From NCBI GenBank assembly GCA_902787305.1, contig CADAFS010000012.1:1-56962 (forward strand): 56,962 nt of DNA. The letters run 5' to 3'. This document shows, in pieces, positions 49,900-56,962 of this stretch (positions are counted from its first letter, which is position 1; every line of letters begins with the position of its first letter). The position numbers and the translations under genes were made by a program. Source of the DNA: an uncultured Pseudomonadota bacterium (GTDB lineage Bacteria > Pseudomonadota > Alphaproteobacteria > Rs-D84). The notes under the pieces are model-generated. The model had not been told where the DNA came from. It saw only the letters and a program-made list of their open reading frames with translations, and ran no database searches.

Positions 49900-50517
49900 A
49901 TGAAAAAAACTTTATTATCTATAACTGCCGCACTGGCGGTGTGTGGAACTGCTAATGCCGCACCAACCGTAGAACAGCGCCGTGCAATGTGTGAAGATTT
50001 TGGAGATGTTTGGGTTGAAACTGCGGACGGGGCTGGGGCTTGCGTTGAAGAAAATCCATGTGAATCAGATGACCCAGAGATTGTTAAAGCGTATTGTAAT
50101 CGCACATTTAAAGATGTGTCATTATATTTCGATGGTGAATTAAATTACCTTTTAAAAGCTTATTTGCTTCATCATGGTTATGGTTATAATAAATGTAATC
50201 TTCAATTTTTTGGAGGAAAATATTATAAATGTGTCATGAACAATTCTTACATTGTTTTTGAGGCCCCAGGGGCATGGAATGCCATTTATCGGACAGTGGA
50301 AGAGTTTAATGAATATGCAAAAGATAGTTGGACGTATGTTTTGGGGCATGTGTGTGAGTTATCGTTGGATGGGCGTTATGATTGGAATAAGAGTGTTTGT
50401 AAAGGTTTAACACCGCAACAGTGTGTGGATGCTTCGAATGTTCTTGAACCATTGAGACGGAATGGTTATATAGAATTTTATTATAGTGATGATAGCAACT
50501 CTTGCGTAATGAAATAA
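49900..50517 (+). CDS. Cassette gene 3, copy B: conserved N-terminus, variable C-terminus
   Basis: ATG 49900 has AAAGGAG upstream, as in copy A. The 205-residue product shares the signal peptide (MKKTLLSITAALAVCGTANA) and the first mature 70 residues in pattern (RRAMCEDF, VWVE, GACVEENPCESDDPEI, KAYCNRTFKDVSL). The rest is unlike copy A and has its own Cys set and aromatic-rich sequence (YLLKAYLLHHGYGYNK). The contrast with genes 1 and 2, which hardly change, suggests selection for diversity in this gene. Confidence 0.72.
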   Translation: MKKTLLSITAALAVCGTANAAPTVEQRRAMCEDFGDVWVETADGAGACVEENPCESDDPEIVKAYCNRTFKDVSLYFDGELNYLLKAYLLHHGYGYNKCNLQFFGGKYYKCVMNNSYIVFEAPGAWNAIYRTVEEFNEYAKDSWTYVLGHVCELSLDGRYDWNKSVCKGLTPQQCVDASNVLEPLRRNGYIEFYYSDDSNSCVMK

Positions 50518-50534
50518 TCTTTTCTGCGCGGGGC

Positions 50535-50656
50535 GAGTTCTCCTCCATTGGAGGAGTACCCGAAGGGGGAGGTGGTTAGAGTATTCGTTATTTATTTCAT
50601 ATTTTCTAACCACCCCGCCCAGTTCCACTAGGCACCCCTCCACAGGAGGGGAACTC
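50535..50656. mobile_element. Palindromic non-autonomous element (MITE-like), diverged copy
   Basis: Ends GAGTTCTCCTCC and GGAGGGGAACTC; internal GGAGGTGGTTAGA and TCTAACCACCCC are inverted repeats. An AGTG-type cluster (CACTAATCACTAACC at 50698, ACTTACACTAACACTTA at 50746) fills the rest up to the stop of the next gene. Confidence 0.65.
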
Positions 50657-50760
50657 TGCTCTCTGGAATAATTTTATAATTATAAAAATATAAAAAACAC
50701 TAATCACTAACCCCTGCCTCGCCGTAGCCTTGGCGTAGGCGGGACTTACACTAACACTTA

Positions 50761-52227
50761 TCATGGACAGGTGGCGATTTGATCCAAAACATTTTGAACA
50801 TCGTCATTGATTGCAACCGTCACTTCGCGTTGCAGTCCATCAATGTATGTCCAATAAAACGGTGATGCTTCGAATTCCGGACTCATATTCCACAAATCTA
50901 CAAATGGCGCCAGCATCGCGGTAAACCATTGCCGTCCGCGGCACAGGCATCCGTTGCGGACGTCCGCGATTGTTGCCGCCGTTGCGGTGCCGGAATACTT
51001 TTCATCGATTTCCGCGTCCGACATCATTAAACAACGACCGCCGATGTTATAGAAATTCGCATCGTCCGCCAAAAATTTATAAATCAACCCGTCCGATGCG
51101 CCGGCCTGTTTTAACGAATACTTCATACCTTCGGTGCAACACGCCGCCGCCGAACGCATCAACATTTTATAGCGTTCCAATAACGGTGCCGCCGCCACAG
51201 AATTCGCATCCAAATCACCGGTTTGGTTCACGGTGAAAATAATTTCCGACATATTTATGGCGCGGATTTGCGGACTGCGCGGGGAAACAGTTTCACGAAT
51301 AACGGGTTTGCGCCGCCAAATGTTGCATTCGGTTTCCGTTTCAAATGGGCAACCGTCATCAATGCCAATAACGCCGGCGCCAAACGCGTTTTGAACCGGA
51401 ATCGTTAAATCCTGGGCCGTATAGCGTTCGTTGCAAGGCGTGCGGAATGTCGTTGTCATCGCGATATCCGGTGCGCGGTCGCATGTTTGAATGTCGGTTG
51501 TGGTGACCGATGTGGTTTCTTTATTACCAAGTAATTCTTCAATACGCGCGTTGGTCGCGTTGATATCTTCAACCGTTTCGTTATAAAGTGTCACCAATTC
51601 CGTGTCGTCTGAATCGCGAATATAAAGTTCCGGCAAACGCTTTAACATCCAATCGCGAAAATCCTTGGTCCGGTAATCAGAAATCGAATCGTCCCAAATC
51701 GGAACGCCGTTGCGCCAATCAACGGTTTTAACATGCGCCGTCGGTTGATAGTTTCCGTTCGTGCCGTCCCAAACCGGCGGGCGATTGTCAATCGGTGCCG
51801 GCTTTATCGAAAGCAATTTTGCATTGCGCATCGGTGTCAAGTTTGCCGCAGAATAACCCGCGGCGCGATTCGTTTTGCCACGTGGCGCGTTTACCCTAAG
51901 GTCACCGTGATTTATTTGAACACTTTGTTGGCCATCGGTGTTGGTTGCAACAATTGAATACCCGTTGCCGCGATCGATTTCAACGCGCCCGGTATCGGAC
52001 GTTTGTTCCACAACCGATGTGCCGGCATTGCCCGAATCAGGTGTGTCGATATAGACGGTTGTTTGTTCGTCGCTATAAATTGCGGTGCCACCAGTGGCGA
52101 CAGCATCAGCGGCCGGGTCGTATGTTATTGTCGCATCGTCCCATTCATATTCGCTCTCAGATGCGCGCGCCCCGCCGATTGCGACCGCACACAACAGTAA
52201 TGGTAAAATAAAAATTCTTTTTCTCAT
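50761..52227 (-). CDS. Unknown large secreted protein
   Basis: ATG 52227 starts a signal peptide (MRKRIFILPLLLCAVAIGGARA). The 488-residue product is acidic and Asp/Thr-rich in the first 130 residues, then has WDGTNGNYQPTAHVKTVDWR and IWDDSISDYRTKDFRDWMLK, and a C-terminal half with about ten Cys (ACCTEG, GRCLMM, GCLCRGRQW, ATCP). No family is recognised. The repeated Cys imply disulphides in the periplasm or outside. The -10 TATAAT (52240-52235) is 7 bases from the ATG, so the mRNA is probably leaderless. Confidence 0.72.
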   Translation of the reverse strand: MRKRIFILPLLLCAVAIGGARASESEYEWDDATITYDPAADAVATGGTAIYSDEQTTVYIDTPDSGNAGTSVVEQTSDTGRVEIDRGNGYSIVATNTDGQQSVQINHGDLRVNAPRGKTNRAAGYSAANLTPMRNAKLLSIKPAPIDNRPPVWDGTNGNYQPTAHVKTVDWRNGVPIWDDSISDYRTKDFRDWMLKRLPELYIRDSDDTELVTLYNETVEDINATNARIEELLGNKETTSVTTTDIQTCDRAPDIAMTTTFRTPCNERYTAQDLTIPVQNAFGAGVIGIDDGCPFETETECNIWRRKPVIRETVSPRSPQIRAINMSEIIFTVNQTGDLDANSVAAAPLLERYKMLMRSAAACCTEGMKYSLKQAGASDGLIYKFLADDANFYNIGGRCLMMSDAEIDEKYSGTATAATIADVRNGCLCRGRQWFTAMLAPFVDLWNMSPEFEASPFYWTYIDGLQREVTVAINDDVQNVLDQIATCP

Positions 52228-52234
52228 GTTTTGA

Positions 52235-52245
52235 ATTATATCATA
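52235..52245 (-). promoter_or_regulatory. Extended -10 promoter, leaderless arrangement
   Basis: TATGATATAAT on the minus strand ends 7 bases before the ATG at 52227. Confidence 0.6.
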
Positions 52246-52374
52246 AATTAGATGCGAAAAAAAGATGAAAGTGTTGTTTTTTGTAATCACATCAATTTGA
52301 TGATATGGGGCGCGACATGACCGTGCCGTGGTCGTGACGGACTTATACTAATCACTTACACTAATACTGGTTAT

Positions 52375-54036
52375 TTATTTCTCGTCTTCCTTGCCAAGGC
52401 CGATGGTTTTCTTTGCGCTGTCCAGGGTGCGAATCAGGGCGCGGCGGATTTTGCCGGATATGGTCATAGGTAAACTGTCCACGAATTCAATCACGCGTGG
52501 GTATTTATACGCCGCGGTGCGATTGCGGACATGGTCTTGCAATTGACGCACAAGGACGTCCGTGCCTTGGAAATACTTGTTCAAAACGATTGTTGCCTTG
52601 ACCGCCATGCCGCGTGATGGGTCGGGAATGCCGGTGACGGCAACTTCGCGGACCGCGGGGTGTTCAAGCAGGACACTTTCAACCTCAAACGGGCTAATGC
52701 GGTATCCGGATGATTTAATCAAATCATCATTACGGCCAACAAACCAATAATACCCGTCCGAATCGCGATATGCAACGTCGCCCGTGTGGTAATACCCATC
52801 ACGAAAAGCGGCGTTCGTTAGTTTTTCGTTTTTGTGATATTTTTGGAACATGCCAACCGGGCGGCCGTTTGCAAGTGATATGCATATTTCACCAACCTTG
52901 CCATCTTCGGTGATGGGGCGACCGTCTTCGTCCAATAATTTTATATTCCAACCGGCGGCGGGCATGCCCATGCTGCCCGGTTTTGGTTTTATCCATTGGT
53001 TTGTGAAAAGTTGCACGGTTGTTTCCGTTTGACCGAAACCTTCGTGTAATTCGATTCCGGTCATGTCAAGGAAACGTTCATAAACCTCTGGATTTAATGC
53101 TTCGCCCGCGACGTCGGCCTTTACCAATTTCGAAAGGTCGTATTTTGATGCGTCCGCGTGGATTAGCATTTTATATACCGTCGGTGGCGCACAAAAAGAT
53201 GTCACGCCGTTTTCCGCCATCGCGGACCAAAGGTCATGCGCGTTGAAAATACCACTAACGTCGAAAATAAAGACTGTTGCGCCCGCAAGCCATTGGCCGT
53301 ACATTTTTCCCCATGAACATTTTGCCCAACCCGATTCGGAAAGGGTAAAATGAATATCCCCGTCGGTAAGTCTTTGCCAAAATACCGCGGTGTTGATATG
53401 TCCCAACGGATATGCATAATTGTGCGCCACCATTTTCGGCAGGTCGGTTGTGCCACTGGTAAAATAAATGACCATTGTGTCGGTGTTTTCATTTGGTACG
53501 CGTTCAAATTCCGCCGGCATAGTGTTTATCGAATCGGCAACTTCGTCATTTGATATAAGCATCACATCCGAATCGCCAATCGCAGATTTTATTTCCGGGA
53601 TAATGTGTCCGTCGTCAAAGGCAATGATTGCCTTGCTTTCGGCCGTATCGATTCGGTATTTGATATCTTCGGCCTTTAACTGATTCGTTGACGGAATCGG
53701 GATAATGCCGGCGCGGTGCATCGCCATCATTAAAATCCAGTATTCCCACCGGCGACGCAGAAAAAGCAACACCGTGTCGCCCCGGGTCAGGCCCCGTGAT
53801 GTCAAATAATTTGCCACAGATTTTGACATACGCGACAAATCCGCAAATGTAAATGTTTTTTTGTCGCCCGAATCGTCAACCCAAATAATTGCCACCTTGT
53901 CCGGGGTTTCGCGCGCGATAACATCAATCACATCGTATGCAAAATTAAAGTTTTCCGGGACAATTGGTGTTCCGTTTTGCAGATAATCATCATAACTTTC
54001 GAATTTTTCCTTGGTTAAAAAATGCGTTGCGAACAT
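52375..54036 (-). CDS. AMP-forming acyl-CoA synthetase
   Basis: The 553-residue product activates a carboxylic acid to acyl-CoA through an acyl-adenylate. Motifs: the phosphate-binding loop IYFTSGTTDLPKMV, the A5 region GFGQTETT, YHTGDVAYRDSDGYYWFVGR and the catalytic Lys in MTISGKIRR. The sequence fits the medium-chain/ACSM-like group rather than classic acetyl-CoA synthetase; substrate unknown. A GAGG-type RBS precedes the ATG. AGTG-type repeats lie after its stop (52343-52369). Confidence 0.9.
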   Translation of the reverse strand: MFATHFLTKEKFESYDDYLQNGTPIVPENFNFAYDVIDVIARETPDKVAIIWVDDSGDKKTFTFADLSRMSKSVANYLTSRGLTRGDTVLLFLRRRWEYWILMMAMHRAGIIPIPSTNQLKAEDIKYRIDTAESKAIIAFDDGHIIPEIKSAIGDSDVMLISNDEVADSINTMPAEFERVPNENTDTMVIYFTSGTTDLPKMVAHNYAYPLGHINTAVFWQRLTDGDIHFTLSESGWAKCSWGKMYGQWLAGATVFIFDVSGIFNAHDLWSAMAENGVTSFCAPPTVYKMLIHADASKYDLSKLVKADVAGEALNPEVYERFLDMTGIELHEGFGQTETTVQLFTNQWIKPKPGSMGMPAAGWNIKLLDEDGRPITEDGKVGEICISLANGRPVGMFQKYHKNEKLTNAAFRDGYYHTGDVAYRDSDGYYWFVGRNDDLIKSSGYRISPFEVESVLLEHPAVREVAVTGIPDPSRGMAVKATIVLNKYFQGTDVLVRQLQDHVRNRTAAYKYPRVIEFVDSLPMTISGKIRRALIRTLDSAKKTIGLGKEDEK

Positions 54037-54179
54037 AGGTGCCTCTTTTGTTTTTTATGTGTGAATATTGCCATTTTTCAACGAAAATACAAGTAAAAAG
54101 TAGCCCAATCGTCATGACCGAAGTGTGACACAATAGATGCTGGTGATTAGATTAGATAAGGTAGCCAATAGAAAAATAC

Positions 54180-54773
54180 CTATATCAAACACGAAAGGGC
54201 GGCACTGGTGTTCTTTAACAAAAACCAACCGATACGATAGTTTGTTAAATAAACCGTTAGCATAAATATCGCAAATATACCAACAACCACAATGACCGCC
54301 GCACGCCGACCGCGCATACAATACAGCGCGATGTTATAGAACAAAAACAAAACATACAAATCGCCGATTATGCTTATTACCCACATCGACAGGCAATTAA
54401 ATGCGACCGCGTTCAAAACCAATATCACCGGGTATATAAAGAATATCGATGCCAAACCCTTTATCGCGATTTCCCAATCGCGTTCACCACCCGTCATTTC
54501 CGACACCAACATCAAAAGCCCGCCCCCAACAAACAGCAACGCAACCGCGATTACCGGAACAATAACAACCGCCGTGAATACCGAATTTATCGTTATCGTT
54601 GCGCCGCCAATAAGTTTTATAGCCAAAACCGCAAGGCCACCAAGCAACCCGTATATAAACGCCTTTAACATAGATTCTTCGATATCGCCGTCGGCAACAA
54701 TTTTCGAAAAGAATCGACGCGGATTTACAATAACATCTTTTATTCCCCGAAACCAATTTTTGATTTTCTTCAT
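54180..54773 (-). CDS. Yip1-domain-like membrane protein
   Basis: The 197-residue product begins with a basic amphipathic stretch (MKKIKNWFRGIKDVIVNPRRFF), as Yip1/YIP1 bacterial proteins do, and has five hydrophobic segments (about 38-58, 63-90, 105-122, 125-150, 157-175). The GGERDWEIAIKGLASIFF stretch fits the family's loop. Function of bacterial members is unknown. AAAGGGGG RBS. Confidence 0.7.
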   Translation of the reverse strand: MKKIKNWFRGIKDVIVNPRRFFSKIVADGDIEESMLKAFIYGLLGGLAVLAIKLIGGATITINSVFTAVVIVPVIAVALLFVGGGLLMLVSEMTGGERDWEIAIKGLASIFFIYPVILVLNAVAFNCLSMWVISIIGDLYVLFLFYNIALYCMRGRRAAVIVVVGIFAIFMLTVYLTNYRIGWFLLKNTSAALSCLI

Positions 54774-54834
54774 CGTGCACCCCCTTTCCTTTATTTGATT
54801 ATTTATATTTTTGCTTTATAATTAGAAAAAATCA

Positions 54835-56178
54835 ATGGAAAAAGACATGAAAAAAATTGCCATCGCCGGACGGCCAAACACCGGCAAGTCAACTTTGTTT
54901 AACGCATTGACCGGAACGCGTGATGCGCTGGTGCATGACCGGCCGGGTGTCACGCGCGACACGATTTGTGGGAAAATGCTTGGGCGCGATGATTGCATGC
55001 TGTGCGATACGGCGGGGCTTGAAAACGCGCGCACGGGTATTGCCGCCGATTCAACGAATATGGCGATTGATGCGATATCGGGCGCGGATGCGATTTTGTT
55101 TGTGGTTGACGGGCGCACCGGGTTATTGCCCGAAGATTTGAACTGGGCGCGTGCCGTTCGGCGAAAAACGCGGGCGCCGATATTACTGCTTATCAACAAA
55201 ACCGAATCAGGGCGGCGGATTGGCGATATTCATGAATTTTATAAACTTGGGTTTGGGGAACCGGTTTTGATTTCGGCGGAACACAAACGTGGATTCGATG
55301 AAATCTTTGAATTTATAAATCGTGTGGCACCGGTGGAAAATACCAACGATACACCGGCCGCGGATACGCGCGTTAAAATTGCAATCTTGGGTCAACCAAA
55401 TGTTGGAAAATCGACATTGGTAAATCGGGTGCTCGGCGAAAATCGCCAAATTGTAAAGGACGAACCCGGCGTCACACGCGACACGGTGAAAATTCCGGCG
55501 CGATTTTATGGACGCGACATTTTATTGATGGATACGGCGGGACTTCGGCGAAAGTCCAATGTCCGCGATGATGTGGAAACTTTGTCGGCGTTAAAATCGC
55601 TGGACGCAATTGAAAAATCCGATGTTGTGATTTTGGTTGTTGACGCAACGCGCGACATTGAAAACCAGGCACTGGGGATTGCGGCGCGCGTTTATGATGC
55701 GGGGAAAATTTTGTGTGTGGCGTTAAACAAGTGGGATTTGGTGCCGGTGGACGAACGCGATGAAAAACTGTTGAAACTTAAACACCATTTCACGAATTCT
55801 TTTCATCAGATTATAAAACCGATGATGCTTGCCATTTCGGCGGAAAAGGGAACGGGTGTACAAAATATGTTCAAACGAATTTATCAACAATGGGACATTT
55901 CCACCGCAACTGCACCAACAAGTTTGATAAATAAAATCATCGGCGAATTGGTTGAATCGCGTCAACCGCCGATGTCGCGCCTTAAACGCCCGATGAAGAT
56001 AAAATTTGCATCACAAACCGGCCGGCACCCGATGCGCATTACGATAAATGTTGGTGGCGCGTCCGATATTCCGGAATCATACACGCGATACCTGCGCCGC
56101 GGAATTGCGAACGCATTGCACTGGGAACATTTGCCGATAATTATTGAATATAAAAAGGCGGATAATCCGTTTGATTGA
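54835..56178 (+). CDS. der: Ribosome biogenesis GTPase Der (EngA)
   Basis: Der is the double GTPase needed for 50S assembly. Both G domains are seen: GRPNTGKSTLFNAL, DTAGLE and NKTE (weak NKxD) in the first, GQPNVGKSTLVNRV, DTAGLRRKS and NKWD in the second, followed by the KH-like domain ending HWEHLPIIIEYK. Start at ATG 54835; an in-frame ATG at 54847 (MKKIAIAGRPN) is equally possible. TATAAT at 54817-54822 is the -10, leaving a leader of only a few bases. Confidence 0.95.
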   Translation: MEKDMKKIAIAGRPNTGKSTLFNALTGTRDALVHDRPGVTRDTICGKMLGRDDCMLCDTAGLENARTGIAADSTNMAIDAISGADAILFVVDGRTGLLPEDLNWARAVRRKTRAPILLLINKTESGRRIGDIHEFYKLGFGEPVLISAEHKRGFDEIFEFINRVAPVENTNDTPAADTRVKIAILGQPNVGKSTLVNRVLGENRQIVKDEPGVTRDTVKIPARFYGRDILLMDTAGLRRKSNVRDDVETLSALKSLDAIEKSDVVILVVDATRDIENQALGIAARVYDAGKILCVALNKWDLVPVDERDEKLLKLKHHFTNSFHQIIKPMMLAISAEKGTGVQNMFKRIYQQWDISTATAPTSLINKIIGELVESRQPPMSRLKRPMKIKFASQTGRHPMRITINVGGASDIPESYTRYLRRGIANALHWEHLPIIIEYKKADNPFD

Positions 56179-56214
56179 TTCCCGCCCGTAAAAGGTTATG
56201 TTTGAATAATTGGT

Positions 56215-56962
56215 TTAATTTACCTCTGGGCCTGCGGCAAATGTGCCTGCTGTTGGTGTCTTAAATGTTCCGCTAACCGTATCATAAAAACCTACAACTG
56301 GAACTGTGCCTTGCTGTATTACTGGCACCAAGTCCATTACCAATTCGCCTTGTCCGTTCCATACTTTTAATGAATACAAATAGATACCTGCTTGACCGCC
56401 TGAAATTGTTCCATCAGAGTTCAAGCCGTTGATAACCAAAGCCGCACCATTTGCCAATGTACTAGTAGAAGTGTTTGTAAATAATGTTGTGCCACCGGAT
56501 TCAAGTGTTGCAACTTGATTGTTGTATGTGAATTTATAGCGTGTATTGTTCTGGGCTGTTACACTTGAAAAATATCTTTCGTCAGATGTATTACCAAAAG
56601 CATCAACCATAAACACACCAGCAGAAGTTTTAACAGAAGTTTTAACAAAGAATAAACCGCCAAAAGTTTCGGTTCTTCCGCCTAATAAATACACCGAACC
56701 TGATGGCATGGTTGTTGTTTGAAAGTCCATTTCAACACGACTATCGTATGTCGGCACAATGTCTGTTAGCAAATACGACCCGGCCATCATATAGATATAC
56801 TGCCGTTGTATATATCCATCGGGCAATTTATATGCATACGCGGTTTGGTCGACGATAGTCCACAGGGTGCAGGCTGGGCTGTTCGCGCATTCAAGTTTTG
56901 TTGTTGGGGTTGTTGGTAAATTCGTAAATGTCGCATTTAACGCCGACGCGGTAATAAGTTTA
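56215..56962 (-). CDS. Secreted constant/variable surface protein (member D), 5'-truncated
   Basis: The frame is open to the right edge. It enters with KLITASALNATFTNLPTT, TTKLECANSPACTLWTIVDQ, nearly the same DNA as member B, and then switches to a different tail. The tail (MDFQTTTMPSGSVYLLGGR, AGVFMVDAFGNTSDERYF, AGIYLYSLKVWNGQGELVMD, VGFYDTVSGTFKTPTAGTF) looks like a LamG/concanavalin-type jelly roll, often sugar-binding. Signal peptide and first repeats lie outside the window. Confidence 0.75.
   Translation of the reverse strand, partial: KLITASALNATFTNLPTTPTTKLECANSPACTLWTIVDQTAYAYKLPDGYIQRQYIYMMAGSYLLTDIVPTYDSRVEMDFQTTTMPSGSVYLLGGRTETFGGLFFVKTSVKTSAGVFMVDAFGNTSDERYFSSVTAQNNTRYKFTYNNQVATLESGGTTLFTNTSTSTLANGAALVINGLNSDGTISGGQAGIYLYSLKVWNGQGELVMDLVPVIQQGTVPVVGFYDTVSGTFKTPTAGTFAAGPEVN

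Noticed and set aside
1..56962. CRISPR arrays, tRNA genes and transposase genes
   Set aside because: No regularly spaced direct repeats, no TPsiC-type GGTTCGAATCC arm in a cloverleaf context and no transposase motifs were seen.

Overview
The window looks like chromosomal DNA of an uncultured, streamlined alphaproteobacterium, probably of a gut-associated lineage (the RF32 / Rs-D84 / Enterousia-like groups are my guess, not something I could test). Reasons: an alphaproteobacterial RHH_4-type ribbon-helix-helix protein, ParE and SPOR proteins of alphaproteobacterial type, a full Tat/Lol/Lnt/AsmA diderm envelope set, moderate GC, very short intergenic gaps with many 1-4 base overlaps, and a family of secreted proteins with a constant KAYVDT...ERGIY...CTLWTI region. 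No tRNA, rRNA, CRISPR array, prophage or insertion sequence with a transposase was found.

Layout. 1-3027: a truncated constant/variable surface protein and two outer-membrane barrel-like proteins. 3024-9820: rarA, a ybeY-lnt fusion gene, then a leftward four-gene accessory operon (membrane protein, HNH-like remnant, SUKH-like protein, RHH protein), a divergent unknown gene and trmB. 9866-25481: a long rightward block with gltX, hlyIII-like, thrS (preceded by a seven-threonine leader peptide), a small lipoprotein, a SPOR protein, tatA, an unknown gene, then after the leftward dksA-like/trxA pair sufS-sufT-sufE, ftsL-ftsI, recJ-nrnA-lolA-tatB-tatC. 25482-27343 and 48625-50517: two copies of a unit made of a palindromic mobile element, a strong promoter, a structured RNA and three genes for small secreted coiled-coil/glycine-zipper proteins plus a Cys-containing secreted protein. 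27379-32566: NlpD-like lipoprotein, SOD-like lipoprotein, barrel protein, two adjacent constant/variable surface proteins, rpsT. 32643-48624: plsY, unknown secreted protein, dprA, dnaA, OmpA-like protein, parE, dnaJ, pgsA, uvrC, a pilin-like gene, rluC-type gene, asmA, dnaN. 50761-56962: a large secreted unknown, an acyl-CoA synthetase, a Yip1-like protein, der, and another truncated constant/variable protein.

The best candidates for something new are (1) the duplicated structured RNA, whose helices differ in sequence but keep pairing between the copies and which carries a conserved loop and mutually exclusive pairings next to a terminator; (2) the constant-N-terminus / variable-C-terminus secreted protein family, four members in this window; (3) the thrS leader peptide; (4) the YbeY-Lnt fusion; (5) a pervasive TGTGATATAAT extended -10 promoter, often placed so close to the start codon that the mRNA must be leaderless; (6) a 24-base palindrome inserted in several protein genes, like rickettsial palindromic elements. 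All family assignments come from reading motifs by eye; no database search was run.
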